Assembly (NCBI GenBank): GCA_035654655.1
Contig: DASRWI010000001.1
Coordinates: 1-64,000, forward strand
Length of the DNA stretch: 64,000 bases
Direction of reading: 5' to 3'
Source: DASRWI01 sp035654655
GTDB taxonomy: Bacteria > Bacteroidota > Ignavibacteria > Ignavibacteriales > Ignavibacteriaceae
The notes below the pieces were generated by a model. It was not told where the DNA came from. It saw nothing but the letters and a program-made list of their open reading frames with translations, and did no database searches. Shown here one piece after another: positions 53,942-63,084 of the stretch; positions within the stretch are counted from its first letter, which is position 1; every line of letters begins with the position of its first letter. Both the position numbers and the translations under genes were made by a program.

Positions 53942-54661
53942 TTATAAAATGCCTAAAATACTTCTGACCCTTAACTTCCATACCATTAAAACAGCTTCAC
54001 GCACAATCTTTTTCGACATTTTTGAACTGCCTGCTATTCTATCCACAAATATTATTGGAATTTCTCCAATCTTAAATCCTTTTTTCCAGGCTTTGAAAGT
54101 TATTTCAATTTGAAATGCATAACCATTTGATCTTACTTTACTCAAATCAATTGAACGAAGAACTTCAGTCTTGAAACATTTAAACCCACCTGTAGCATCT
54201 CTTACAGGAAGACCTGTGATAATTCTTGTATATACATTAGCAAAAAAGCTTAATAACAATCTTTTCATTGGCCAGTTAATAACATTAACTCCATTAATAT
54301 ATCTGCTGCCAAGAACAAGGTCATATTTTTTTATTGCTTCTAAAAAATTTCCAATTTCTTTGGGGTCGTGAGAAAAATCGGCATCCATTTCAAAAACATT
54401 ATCATAATCATTTTGCAATGCGAATCTAAATCCATCAAGATATGCAGTACCTAAACCCATTTTCCTGGGTCTTCTTAATAATTTTATTCTTTCATTATCT
54501 ATAGATAAGCTTTCTACATAATTTCCAGTGCCATCAGGCGAATTATCATCAACAATCAGTACATCTACAGTTTCATATTTACCCAATAATTCAGGCAATA
54601 GCTTTTGAATATTATCAAGTTCGTTGTATGTGGGTATTATAATTAAGGACCTACCTGGCAT
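53942..54661 (-). CDS. Polyprenol-phosphate mannose synthase-like glycosyltransferase (GT2)
   Basis: A 239-residue soluble GT2 of the dolichol-phosphate mannose synthase type. Motifs: LIIIPTYNELDNIQKLLPEL, LIVDDNSPDGTGNYV, VFEMDADFSHDPKEI (DxD), LGSRYINGVNVINWP and DATGGFKCFKTEVLRSI. It lacks the C-terminal TM helices of some homologs. Transfers a hexose from a nucleotide sugar to undecaprenyl/polyprenyl phosphate, giving donors for protein or lipid glycosylation. Upstream of, and probably co-transcribed with, the GT2 fusion gene 12 bases on. Confidence 0.92.
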   Translation of the reverse strand: MPGRSLIIIPTYNELDNIQKLLPELLGKYETVDVLIVDDNSPDGTGNYVESLSIDNERIKLLRRPRKMGLGTAYLDGFRFALQNDYDNVFEMDADFSHDPKEIGNFLEAIKKYDLVLGSRYINGVNVINWPMKRLLLSFFANVYTRIITGLPVRDATGGFKCFKTEVLRSIDLSKVRSNGYAFQIEITFKAWKKGFKIGEIPIIFVDRIAGSSKMSKKIVREAVLMVWKLRVRSILGIL

Positions 54662-54738
54662 AGCACTCTTTTCGAAAATTTTTATTAAATAATAATAAGA
54701 AAGATTTACTTAAAATAAAAAACTAAAGGGGTATATTT

Positions 54739-56139
54739 CTATTGACCTTTTCCAAACAAGACAACAAAAACTGTTCTAAATAAAATTTTGAAATCCATAC
54801 GTAAAGAAATATTTTCAATATAAAACAAATCATATCTCAACTTCACTTTTACGTCTTCAATTGATTCATCATATTTATGTTTTACCTGCGCCCATCCTGT
54901 AATGCCGGGACGAACTTTGAGTCTTCTTTTATAATATGGTATTTCTTCTGAAAGTTTCTCAACAAAGAATGGCCTTTCTGGTCGTGGTCCTACAAGACTC
55001 ATTTCCCCCTTAAGAACATTAAACATTTGAGGAATTTCATCAATTCTAACCTTCCTGATAAACCTTCCCACTCTTGTAATTCGCGGGTCATTCTTTTGAG
55101 ACCAAACCGGTCCTGTCATCTTTTCAGCATCCGGTCTCATTGATCTGAATTTTAACATCCTAAACTCTTCCCCATTTAACCCGCATCTTTCCTGCTTAAA
55201 GAAAACCGGACCTTTAGATTCAAGCCTTATTGCTAATGCTGTTAATAAGGTAATTGGCAAAGTAATTATTAATATTAGTAAAGAAATGAAAACATCAAGA
55301 ATTCTCTTTAATCTTTTCTCCCACTCAGGCATAAGCTGAGGCATAATATCAATAAGAGGAATACTATATAATTGAGTAGTTCTTGCCTGACCACTTAAAA
55401 TTTCATAAAGGTCAGGAACTATTTTAAGTCCAACATTTTTGAATTCACATTTTGCTATGATATCAATTAATAAATTATGGTCTTCTTTTTCTAAAGCAAT
55501 GATAACTTCTTTTGCATCGAGTTGGTCAATAAGGTCAGAAACTTCCATATAGCTGCCAATAACATCAACACCTTTATAACTTCTTCCAATTTTTTCATCT
55601 CTTAAAGTCGCATAACCTTTAACATCATAACCTAATTGACGATGCTGAATAAGTTGGTCGTGAACTTCGTGTCCTTTTTCATTAAAACCAATTATCAAAG
55701 CATTTCTTCTGCCAATCCCCTTTATCAGCATATTTTTTTGTAAGCTTCGAACAAAAAGTCTTCCCATACCTACAAAGAAAATTAAGAATCCCCAATAAAT
55801 AAAAATGAAAAATCTGGATATTCCCTGAGTTTGACTTTCCTGAATATCATCTAAAAATATTAAAAAGAATAAAATAAATATTCCGAAGAATGAAGCTTTT
55901 AGTAAAGTAGAAATCTCATCTAATCTTGAAGAAGCAAACCAGGTCCTGTACATTCCTACAAATGTAAAAATGATAAGCCAGTAAAAGTAAACAGCAAGCA
56001 TAGGAGGAAAAAATTCAGGGATTGATGCTAATGTAAACCAACCGGATTGTACTCTTAAATACCAGAAAAGAATAAAAGATATGTTTATAGTTATAAAATC
56101 AATAATTAAGATTAAACTTTTTTCTACCTTTTTGTTCAA
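54739..56139 (-). CDS. Undecaprenyl-phosphate sugar phosphotransferase, WcaJ-like polytopic PGT
   Basis: A 466-residue membrane enzyme that transfers a sugar-1-phosphate onto undecaprenyl phosphate to start repeat-unit assembly. N-terminal four TM helices, a Rossmann CoA-binding-like domain (NALIIGFNEKGHEVHDQLI), then the catalytic domain: KRILDVFISLLILIITLPIT, FRMLKFRSMRPDAEK, the catalytic Asp367-Glu368 in RIDEIPQMFNVLKGEMSLVG, and RPGITGWAQV. Everything needed for catalysis is present, unlike the fusion encoded at 51956. Divergent from the surface protein gene at 56246. Confidence 0.94.
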   Translation of the reverse strand: MNKKVEKSLILIIDFITINISFILFWYLRVQSGWFTLASIPEFFPPMLAVYFYWLIIFTFVGMYRTWFASSRLDEISTLLKASFFGIFILFFLIFLDDIQESQTQGISRFFIFIYWGFLIFFVGMGRLFVRSLQKNMLIKGIGRRNALIIGFNEKGHEVHDQLIQHRQLGYDVKGYATLRDEKIGRSYKGVDVIGSYMEVSDLIDQLDAKEVIIALEKEDHNLLIDIIAKCEFKNVGLKIVPDLYEILSGQARTTQLYSIPLIDIMPQLMPEWEKRLKRILDVFISLLILIITLPITLLTALAIRLESKGPVFFKQERCGLNGEEFRMLKFRSMRPDAEKMTGPVWSQKNDPRITRVGRFIRKVRIDEIPQMFNVLKGEMSLVGPRPERPFFVEKLSEEIPYYKRRLKVRPGITGWAQVKHKYDESIEDVKVKLRYDLFYIENISLRMDFKILFRTVFVVLFGKGQ

Positions 56140-56245
56140 TATTTTTCTTTATTTTGTTAGGAAAAATTAATTACTTGCTAAATATAAGAATTAGCTCTTT
56201 TATTTAATATATCAATTTTAATATTATTCGATTTTGGGACAAAAA

Positions 56246-58789
56246 ATGAAAAACTTTTTATTTCTTTTAATATCCGCTGTTTTAGCTTTTTATCTAATGA
56301 ATGATAAATTCAGGTTTAATAATGAAAAACCCGCTAAATATCCTGATGAATATTCATTTATAAAAAAAACATATCCATACTATAATGCAGATAAAGACGT
56401 ATACCTTCAGGCTTTAAAGCAGGTTGAAGAAATGAAATCTCAAAAATTAAGCAAAGTAAATAATTCTTCCTGGGAATTTGCTGGTCCTATTAATATTGGT
56501 GGAAGAGTTGTTGATATTGAATTTAATCCTCTTAACGCACAAATAGTTTATGCAGCTTCGGCTACCGGTGGAGTTTTTAAATCCACTGATAAAGGACATA
56601 ATTGGTTTCCCATTTTTGATGACCAGGCAACTTTATCAATAGGTAATATTGAATTGGACCCTATAAATCCTGATATCATATATGTTGGAACAGGTGAACC
56701 TAATGGAGGTCATAACAATTTTACAGGAAGTGGCGTATTTAAATCTACCGATGCCGGTTCGACCTGGTTTTTCTTAGGCTTGCAAAATACCCATTCAATA
56801 GGAAGAATTGTTATTGATCCTGTTAATACAAATAATGTATTCGTTGCTGCTACTGGCTCATATTTCGGAAGAGATAATGATAGAGGAATTTTTAAAAGTA
56901 CAGATGGAGGAACAACCTGGAATCAAAGTTTATTTGTAACAGATTCAACTGCTGGTATTGATGTTATTATGGCACCTGATAATCCACAAGTATTGTATGC
57001 TGCAATGTGGGAAAGATACAGAACTCCTCATCTATCTCATCTTAATGGTCCAACAAGTGGAATTTATAAAACTACAAATGGCGGAACAACCTGGGATAAA
57101 ATTTCTGCAGCCTCAGGATTTCCTCAATCAGGAGTTGGCAGAATAGGTTTATCAATAAGCAGACAAAATTCAAATGTAATTTATGCATTAGTAAATAATG
57201 GCACTGAATATATTGGACTTTATAAAACAACCAATGCTGGCACTAATTGGTTTAATGTTGATAACGACAATGAAATTGTAGATGGATGTTCGAATTTCAG
57301 CTGGTACTTTGGACAAGTACGAATTGACCCTTCAAACGATAATATAATTTATGCTTTAGATGTTTCCTTTATGAGGTCTACTGATGCAGGTAACTCCTGG
57401 CCGATAATGTATGGCTATAGCGGTAATCAATATCAGCTTCACGTTGACCATCATGCACTTGCTTTCGCTCCTGATGATCCAAATTATGTTATATCTGGTA
57501 ATGACGGTGGAATGAATATTTCTACAAACAAAGGGTTAACCTGGTCTGATCCTGTTCAATTGCCTGCAACTCAATTTTATGAAATAGGTTTGGATTATAA
57601 TAATCCACAAAAATTATATGGAGGTACTCAGGATAATAGTACAATCAGAACTCAAGCAGGAGCACTCGATGATTGGGAAGTTATTTATGGTGGTGATGGT
57701 TTTTATACTATAGTAGATTATTCTAATCCGGATATAATTTATGCAGAATCTCAATTTGGAGATTTAGGAAAATCAGTTAATGGCGGTGCCTCATTTAGTT
57801 ATGCAATGAATGGAATAAGTTTTAGTGAACCTACAAACTGGTCAACTCCAGTTATAATGGATTTTAACAATACCAATATTTTATACTATGGAACATATAA
57901 AATTTATAGAACAACAAATGGTGCTGCTAACTGGACAGCAATAAGCCCTAAACTTACTATATCCCCTGATGGTGCAAGATTAGGTACAATTACAACCATT
58001 GCGGTTTCCCCTTCCAATCCAAGTTATATTTATTGCGGAACAGATGATGGTCAGGTTTGGGTTACTTTTAATAATGGCGCTACCTGGCAAAATGTTTCCG
58101 CCGGATTGCCAGATAGATGGGTTACCAGAGTTGCAGTTAATCCAACTGAACCCAATAAAATTTATGTTACATTCTCAGGATTAAAATGGAGAGATCCTCA
58201 GCCTCATGTTTTCAAAAGTATAGACTTAGGTCAGCACTGGATAGACATCAGCAGCAATCTTCCTGATGCTCCTGTAGATGCCTTTGCTGTGGATAATAAT
58301 AATCCAAATACATTGTACTTGGGAAATGATGTTGGTGCATTTGTAAGTTATAATGATGGTGAACAATGGGAAGTACTTGGCGAAGGATTACCTGTTGTGG
58401 TTGTTAATGACTTAAAGATTCATCCTAATGAAAATTATTTAGCTGCGGGTACTCACGGAAGAGGTATTTGGAAAATAAATATCAATCCTGTTACAAGTGT
58501 TAACGATAAAAATATTGTTCAAAGTTTTGGATTAAAACAGAACTACCCAAATCCATTTAATCCATCAACAACAATAGATTTCAATATTTCAGAAAGAAGT
58601 AATGTGAATTTGACAATCTACAATTTACAAGGAGAAGTTGTTGATGTATTATTGAATAAAGAAATGCAGCCGGGAAAACATAAAGCTGAATGGAATACAT
58701 CAAATAAAAATTTAGCAAGTGGAATATATTTCTATAAACTAAAGGCAGGAAATCAAACCGAAACACGAAAAATGATATTGATGAAATAG
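56246..58789 (+). CDS. Secreted beta-propeller (VPS10/BNR-like) protein with T9SS sorting domain
   Basis: An exported protein of 847 residues from ATG 56246; an in-frame TTG at 56234 is less likely. It has an N-terminal hydrophobic segment and then many Asp-box/sortilin-type repeats: VFKSTDKGHNWFPIF, VFKSTDAGSTWFFLG, IFKSTDGGTTWNQSL, IYKTTNGGTTWDKIS, each followed by strands such as DPINPDIIYVGTGEP. These suggest one or two large propellers. The last ~85 residues form a sorting domain (KQNYPNPFNPSTTIDFNISE; SGIYFYKLKAGN; MILMK). Relatives bind or degrade surface ligands; activity not assignable. Confidence 0.88.
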   Translation: MKNFLFLLISAVLAFYLMNDKFRFNNEKPAKYPDEYSFIKKTYPYYNADKDVYLQALKQVEEMKSQKLSKVNNSSWEFAGPINIGGRVVDIEFNPLNAQIVYAASATGGVFKSTDKGHNWFPIFDDQATLSIGNIELDPINPDIIYVGTGEPNGGHNNFTGSGVFKSTDAGSTWFFLGLQNTHSIGRIVIDPVNTNNVFVAATGSYFGRDNDRGIFKSTDGGTTWNQSLFVTDSTAGIDVIMAPDNPQVLYAAMWERYRTPHLSHLNGPTSGIYKTTNGGTTWDKISAASGFPQSGVGRIGLSISRQNSNVIYALVNNGTEYIGLYKTTNAGTNWFNVDNDNEIVDGCSNFSWYFGQVRIDPSNDNIIYALDVSFMRSTDAGNSWPIMYGYSGNQYQLHVDHHALAFAPDDPNYVISGNDGGMNISTNKGLTWSDPVQLPATQFYEIGLDYNNPQKLYGGTQDNSTIRTQAGALDDWEVIYGGDGFYTIVDYSNPDIIYAESQFGDLGKSVNGGASFSYAMNGISFSEPTNWSTPVIMDFNNTNILYYGTYKIYRTTNGAANWTAISPKLTISPDGARLGTITTIAVSPSNPSYIYCGTDDGQVWVTFNNGATWQNVSAGLPDRWVTRVAVNPTEPNKIYVTFSGLKWRDPQPHVFKSIDLGQHWIDISSNLPDAPVDAFAVDNNNPNTLYLGNDVGAFVSYNDGEQWEVLGEGLPVVVVNDLKIHPNENYLAAGTHGRGIWKININPVTSVNDKNIVQSFGLKQNYPNPFNPSTTIDFNISERSNVNLTIYNLQGEVVDVLLNKEMQPGKHKAEWNTSNKNLASGIYFYKLKAGNQTETRKMILMK
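58541..58789 (+). repeat. Sorting-domain DNA repeat, copy A
   Basis: This 249-base segment, from the NYPNP codons to the stop codon, matches 60392-60640 without gaps at all but 10 positions by my count (about 96% identity), while the sequences before it are unrelated. It encodes the T9SS sorting domain of the gene at 56246. Confidence 0.95.
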
Positions 58790-58798
58790 AGCTAAGGT

Positions 58799-58814
58799 AC
58801 ACTGAGTGTTTTTT
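58799..58814 (+). terminator. Possible short terminator after the propeller gene
   Basis: Short palindrome ACACT-G-AGTGT (58799-58809) running into six T residues (58809-58814), 10 bases after the stop. The stem is only five pairs with a one-base centre, so as a terminator it is weak; the hairpin at 58872 may back it up. Confidence 0.4.
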
Positions 58815-58871
58815 GTTCCGGTTTATCCTAGCAAAAAATGTTTCGAAGTGTCCGAAGCAAAAAAATTTTAG

Positions 58872-58897
58872 CCCACGACTTTAATCGTGGGTTTTTT
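58872..58897 (+). repeat. REP-like hairpin with T-tract (also possible terminator)
   Basis: Arms CCCACGA (58872-58878) / TCGTGGG (58885-58891), 6-base loop, then six T residues. The left side CCCACGACTTT matches the start of the branched element at 5065, and the position in an intergenic gap between two surface-protein genes suits either a dispersed repeat or a terminator for the gene at 56246. Confidence 0.75.
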
Positions 58898-59002
58898 ATA
58901 TACAATTAATTTGTATTATCCTTTTCATATACTTAAATTAATTCCATCCTTTGCAGAAAAAATTTGTTCGTATTGTTTTCTGAATTTTTACAGGAGAATA
59001 AA

Positions 59003-60640
59003 ATGAAAGGCTTTTTAGTTATTCTGTTTATTCTTTTCACCTACTCTCTATTATTTCCTCAAATCCGTTACTCAACAAAAATAAACAGCAGCATAACAAT
59101 CAACTACGGGAAAATGTCATCACCGGATAAAAACACTATTTATTATGTTTACCGGAGAGGAGACAACAATACTCCTGAAGAACGGCAAATTAAATTTGCA
59201 CGTTCAACCGATTCAGGAATTTCATTTTCCGAAACTGATATAACCATTCCTTATGGGACTTTTAATTCACAAAATATTGAACCAACAATTGTTAGTACAG
59301 CCAATTCGGTTATAGCTTATTATTCATTTGATTCAAGCGGAACTGAGCTTTATTGTTTAGCCCGTTCAACAGATAAAGGTTCAACATTTACCTTAAAAAC
59401 TTACAACTTTAGTTTTCCATACTTTTTTAATTTCATAAGCGATGGCTTTTCTAAATATTACTTAAAATATTTTGAACATTATCTAGTTTCAACTGATAAT
59501 GGAGCAACATTCGTTTCCAAACCATATAATATTCCTGGAAGTCTTGAAGCAGCTACACCTCAATATTTATGGAGTGCAAAAATTCAGAGCGATACAATTT
59601 TTGTTTATCGTTCTACCAATGATGGTTCGACTTTTGATTTAATTACAAGCATCCCAACTACAATAGCTGATGGTACCTATTTTACTTATTCAGCATTTGG
59701 TAATGAATTAAACATTACTTGGGTTGATGAAGAATGGGGAGCTACAAAATTAAAGATGGTTAACATCAATGGAAATACAGTAAGTCCAGTTAGAACTGCA
59801 GGTCCAATAATGTTAATGGGATATAACACTGCACCTTATGTATTTCAAACTGCAAATAAAATTTTTATTCAATACAATCAAAAGGTTTGTTACACTACTG
59901 ATAAAGGAATTACATGGAGCAGGAATTCAGATCAAAGTGCTGAAGCTGGTCCTAATTATGAGTTGATTGTTGCTGATGATACTACTTTTTATACACATTC
60001 ATCAGAATATCTAACTGGTGGTTTTTTAAATCTTTGGTTCAGAAATTCAAAATGGACAGACCAACCTTTTTCCCCTTTAAAAAATGATACTCTAATTACC
60101 GGTAATTTCCTTTTTATTGGAGCACATCCTTCAGTACAGACTTCTAATTACCGGCTGCAAATATCAAGTACATCAGATTTTTCCTCACCAGTTATCGATA
60201 CTCTTTCTAATAGTGATGCAATAGGTATTAATATAAATGGAAGGTTCGTTAATGATACAAGATATTATTATAGAATGCGTGGTGAAGAAAATACTTATAT
60301 GACACAATGGTCTTCTAATACTTTTATCTATGGAACAATGGTAGATGTTAAAGAAAATCCTACAGATTTAAATAAATATTTTCTATGTGCAAATTATCCA
60401 AATCCATTTAATCCATCAACAACAATAGATTTCAATATTTCAGAAAGAAGTAATGTGAACTTGACAATCTACAATTTACAAGGAGAAGTTGTTGATGTAT
60501 TATTGAATAAAGAAATGCAACCGGGAAAACATAAAGTTGAATGGAATACAGCAAATAAAAATTTAGCAAGTGGAATATATTTTTATAAACTAAAAGCAGG
60601 AAATCAAACCGAAACACGGAAAATGATATTGATGAAATAA
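59003..60640 (+). CDS. Secreted Asp-box protein with T9SS sorting domain
   Basis: 545 residues from ATG 59003, chosen because CAGGAG lies 7 bases upstream and a signal peptide follows (MKGFLVILFILFTYSLLFPQ); an upstream in-frame start at 58964 is unlikely. Asp-box-like motifs recur (FARSTDSGISFSETD, LARSTDKGSTFTLKT, VYRSTNDGSTFDLIT, YTTDKGITWSRNSD), suggesting a six-bladed sialidase-like propeller, followed by a fibronectin-III-like segment (~385-455) and a sorting domain (CANYPNPFNPSTTIDFNISE; GIYFYKL). The sorting domain is almost identical in DNA to that of the preceding gene, but the propeller is different. Confidence 0.88.
   Translation: MKGFLVILFILFTYSLLFPQIRYSTKINSSITINYGKMSSPDKNTIYYVYRRGDNNTPEERQIKFARSTDSGISFSETDITIPYGTFNSQNIEPTIVSTANSVIAYYSFDSSGTELYCLARSTDKGSTFTLKTYNFSFPYFFNFISDGFSKYYLKYFEHYLVSTDNGATFVSKPYNIPGSLEAATPQYLWSAKIQSDTIFVYRSTNDGSTFDLITSIPTTIADGTYFTYSAFGNELNITWVDEEWGATKLKMVNINGNTVSPVRTAGPIMLMGYNTAPYVFQTANKIFIQYNQKVCYTTDKGITWSRNSDQSAEAGPNYELIVADDTTFYTHSSEYLTGGFLNLWFRNSKWTDQPFSPLKNDTLITGNFLFIGAHPSVQTSNYRLQISSTSDFSSPVIDTLSNSDAIGININGRFVNDTRYYYRMRGEENTYMTQWSSNTFIYGTMVDVKENPTDLNKYFLCANYPNPFNPSTTIDFNISERSNVNLTIYNLQGEVVDVLLNKEMQPGKHKVEWNTANKNLASGIYFYKLKAGNQTETRKMILMK
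60392..60640 (+). repeat. Sorting-domain DNA repeat, copy B
   Basis: Second copy of the 249-base segment at 58541-58789, ungapped, offset 1851 bases. Most of the 10 differences are third-codon-position changes; only Ala/Val and Ser/Ala alter the protein. Encodes the sorting domain of the gene at 59003. Confidence 0.95.
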
Positions 60641-60659
60641 CCTAATTCTGTTATTGCGA

Positions 60660-60704
60660 ACCTCGTCCGATTTTAGTCGGACGAGGTGTGGCAATCTCAT
60701 TTTT
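60660..60704. terminator. Hairpin between convergent genes, REP-like context
   Basis: Perfect 11-pair stem ACCTCGTCCGA (60660-60670) / TCGGACGAGGT (60677-60687) with a 6-base loop, flanked by TTGCGA on the left and GCAATCTCATTTTTT on the right. Lies between the convergent surface-protein gene (ends 60640) and tkt (ends 60708). The T-run follows on the plus strand. The TTGCGA...GCAATCTC frame resembles a widespread class of dispersed hairpin repeats in environmental bacteria. Confidence 0.7.
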
Positions 60705-60707
60705 TAA

Positions 60708-62720
60708 TTAACTCTTTCTTAACAACTCCTTAGCCTTGGCATAAACATTATCAACGGTAAAGCCGTACTTCTCAAATAGAATTTTATCAGGAGCAGAAGA
60801 ACCAAATTTTTCAATACTTATAGAAGCTCCCTTAACTCCAGTATACTTACTCCAACCTAATTCAACACCAGCTTCAATTGATAATCTTGCAGTAACTGAA
60901 GAAGGTAAAATCTTTTTCTTATATTCTTCAGATTGCTTTTCAAACAACTGCCAGCTTGGAAATGATACAACTCTTACCTTCATACCTTCAGCCTCAAGTT
61001 TTTCTCCTGCTTTCAAAGCAAGACTTACTTCGCTGCCGCTTGCCATTAAAATCAGTTCAGGAGTTCCTTCAGAATCTTTTAATATGTATGCTCCTCTTTC
61101 AACTCCTTCAGCAATATTATACTTATTCAAATCAAGAGTAGGAAGATTCTGCCTTGTTAATGCTAAAATAAAAGGACTCTCCTTATGCTTAATTGCAGCT
61201 TTCCAGGCATAGACTGTTTCATTTGCATCTGCAGGTCTCACAACAACTACATTTGGAATTGCTCTTAATGAAGCAAGTTGTTCAATTGGCTGATGTGTTG
61301 GGCCATCTTCGCCTAATCCAATGCTATCGTGAGTGAATACATAAATAACTTTTATTTTTGAAAGTGCACCCAAACGGATTGCTGGTCTTAAGTAGTCAGA
61401 GAAAATCAAAAATGTAGCACCAAATGGAATAAATCCACCATACAAAGCCATTCCATTTAATATAGATGCCATCCCATGTTCACGTATTCCAAAGTGAATA
61501 TTTCTTCCTTTATAACTTCCTGGTTTAATTTCATCAAAATCTTTTAAATGAGTATTGTTAGAAGGAGTTAAATCTGCTGAACCCCCAATAAGACCAGGCA
61601 GGTATGAAGCTATTGCATTTAATGTTTTTCCTGAAGCTACTCTTGTTGCTATTCCTTTTTCATCAAGTTCAAATTTTGGTAATGCTTTTTCCCACTCTCT
61701 ATATTTGCTGCTCATAAAATCTTCAAACTTCTTCGCATCTTCAGGATATTTTTCTGCATACTTATTTCTTAAATCATTCCAATCATTTTCAAGCTTGGCT
61801 CCTTTAGATTTAACATCAGCAAAAGCTTTATAGACCTCATCAGGCACATAGAAAAATTTATTTTCATCCCATCCTAAATTTTTCTTTGTTAACTTAACTT
61901 CCTCATCACCCAAAGCAGAACCGTGGGCTTCTGAACTATCCTGTTTGTTTGGACTTCCGAATCCAATATGAGTTTTTGTGACAATAAGAGATGGTTTATC
62001 TTTTACATTTTGAGCGGCAGTAATTGCTTTTTCTAGAGCATCAATATCATTTACATCATTAACCGTTTGAACATGCCAGTTGTAGGCTTCAAATCTTTGG
62101 GCAGTTTTATCTGAAAAAGATAGTTCAGTAGATCCATCTATAGTAATCTGATTATCATCATAAAAGAAAATCAAATTGCCAAGCTTAAGATGCCCTGCAA
62201 AAGATGCAGCTTCGTGACTTACACCTTCCATTAAATCACCATCACTGCAAATTCCATAGACATAATGGTCAATAAGTTTTAAATCATCTTTATTAAAAAT
62301 CTCAGCAAAATGTTTTTCTGCTAAAGCAATACCAACAGCATTTGCAAATCCTTGTCCTAATGGACCAGTAGTAACCTCTACACCGGGGGTATGAGTATTT
62401 TCTGGATGCCCCGGAGTTTTACTACCCCACTGCCTGAAGTTTTTTAAATCGTCTATTGATAAATCATAACCACATAGATGAAGAATGCTATATAATAACA
62501 TACTGCCATGTCCTGCAGACAAAATAAATCTATCTCTATTAGCCCATTTTGGATTAGCCGGATTATGTTTTATGTATTTTGAATAAAGGACATAAGCAAT
62601 TGGGGCACAACCCATCGGCATTCCGGGATGTCCGCTTTTAGCTTTTTGAACACCATCAGCAGCTAATAATCTTATAGTATTTACAGCAAGTTCATCAATA
62701 TGGTTTGAGAATATAGACAT
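60708..62720 (-). CDS. tkt: Transketolase
   Basis: A 670-residue thiamine-diphosphate enzyme of the pentose phosphate pathway, full length. N-terminal GVQKAKSGHPGMPMGCAPIA, RDRFILSAGHGSMLLYSILH, and the ThDP motif CSDGDLMEGVSHEAASFAGH ending in DDNQITIDG. The pyrimidine domain has IHFGIREHGMASILNGMALY and YVFTHDSIGLGEDGPTHQPI. All catalytic His residues are present. Stands as a single gene between two hairpin terminators or gaps. Confidence 0.97.
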   Translation of the reverse strand: MSIFSNHIDELAVNTIRLLAADGVQKAKSGHPGMPMGCAPIAYVLYSKYIKHNPANPKWANRDRFILSAGHGSMLLYSILHLCGYDLSIDDLKNFRQWGSKTPGHPENTHTPGVEVTTGPLGQGFANAVGIALAEKHFAEIFNKDDLKLIDHYVYGICSDGDLMEGVSHEAASFAGHLKLGNLIFFYDDNQITIDGSTELSFSDKTAQRFEAYNWHVQTVNDVNDIDALEKAITAAQNVKDKPSLIVTKTHIGFGSPNKQDSSEAHGSALGDEEVKLTKKNLGWDENKFFYVPDEVYKAFADVKSKGAKLENDWNDLRNKYAEKYPEDAKKFEDFMSSKYREWEKALPKFELDEKGIATRVASGKTLNAIASYLPGLIGGSADLTPSNNTHLKDFDEIKPGSYKGRNIHFGIREHGMASILNGMALYGGFIPFGATFLIFSDYLRPAIRLGALSKIKVIYVFTHDSIGLGEDGPTHQPIEQLASLRAIPNVVVVRPADANETVYAWKAAIKHKESPFILALTRQNLPTLDLNKYNIAEGVERGAYILKDSEGTPELILMASGSEVSLALKAGEKLEAEGMKVRVVSFPSWQLFEKQSEEYKKKILPSSVTARLSIEAGVELGWSKYTGVKGASISIEKFGSSAPDKILFEKYGFTVDNVYAKAKELLRKS

Positions 62721-62813
62721 TAAAAATCTCCAAATTTATTCAACTAAAAATAAAAAAAAGAATAAGAATATAGAGAACCTACACCCTTAATCTTTTGATA
62801 ATTGTTTAAATAT

Positions 62814-62842
62814 AAAAAGAGGATGTTGCCATCCTCTTTTTT
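62814..62842 (-). terminator. Terminator after the small ORF, near-bidirectional
   Basis: Stem GAGGATG (62819-62825) / CATCCTC (62830-62836) with a TTGC loop, flanked by A5 on one side and T6 on the other, so it can work in both directions. On the minus strand it follows the 70-residue gene at 62849 by 13 bases. Confidence 0.88.
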
Positions 62843-62848
62843 AAAAAA

Positions 62849-63061
62849 TTAATAAGAAATATCTGTAACTTTTATTATCTCAGCATATTTATCAGTTTTC
62901 TGCAAAAACTTTACAAATGTTGAGGTAACATATTTTTTATGAGTTTTCTCATAATCCTTTAACAACTCTTCAACTTTTTTACGAACCAAAGAAGTTTTTA
63001 TATAATTAAATTCTTCTTTATCATCATAAATCTTGAAGTAGTTAAATTTCTTATTTTCCAT
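62849..63061 (-). CDS. Small conserved-looking protein of unknown function
   Basis: A 70-residue, Lys/Tyr-rich protein. No motif or family recognised. It reads as mostly helical: EEFNYIKTSLVRKKVEELLK then DYEKTHKKYVTSTFVKFLQK. No signal peptide, TM helix or Cys. That it is real is supported by its place 23 bases after the acyl-CoA dehydrogenase gene on the same strand and the clear terminator right after it. Could be a last gene of that operon. Confidence 0.6.
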   Translation of the reverse strand: MENKKFNYFKIYDDKEEFNYIKTSLVRKKVEELLKDYEKTHKKYVTSTFVKFLQKTDKYAEIIKVTDISY

Positions 63062-63084
63062 AGCTTTTATATTTATTTATTTAA

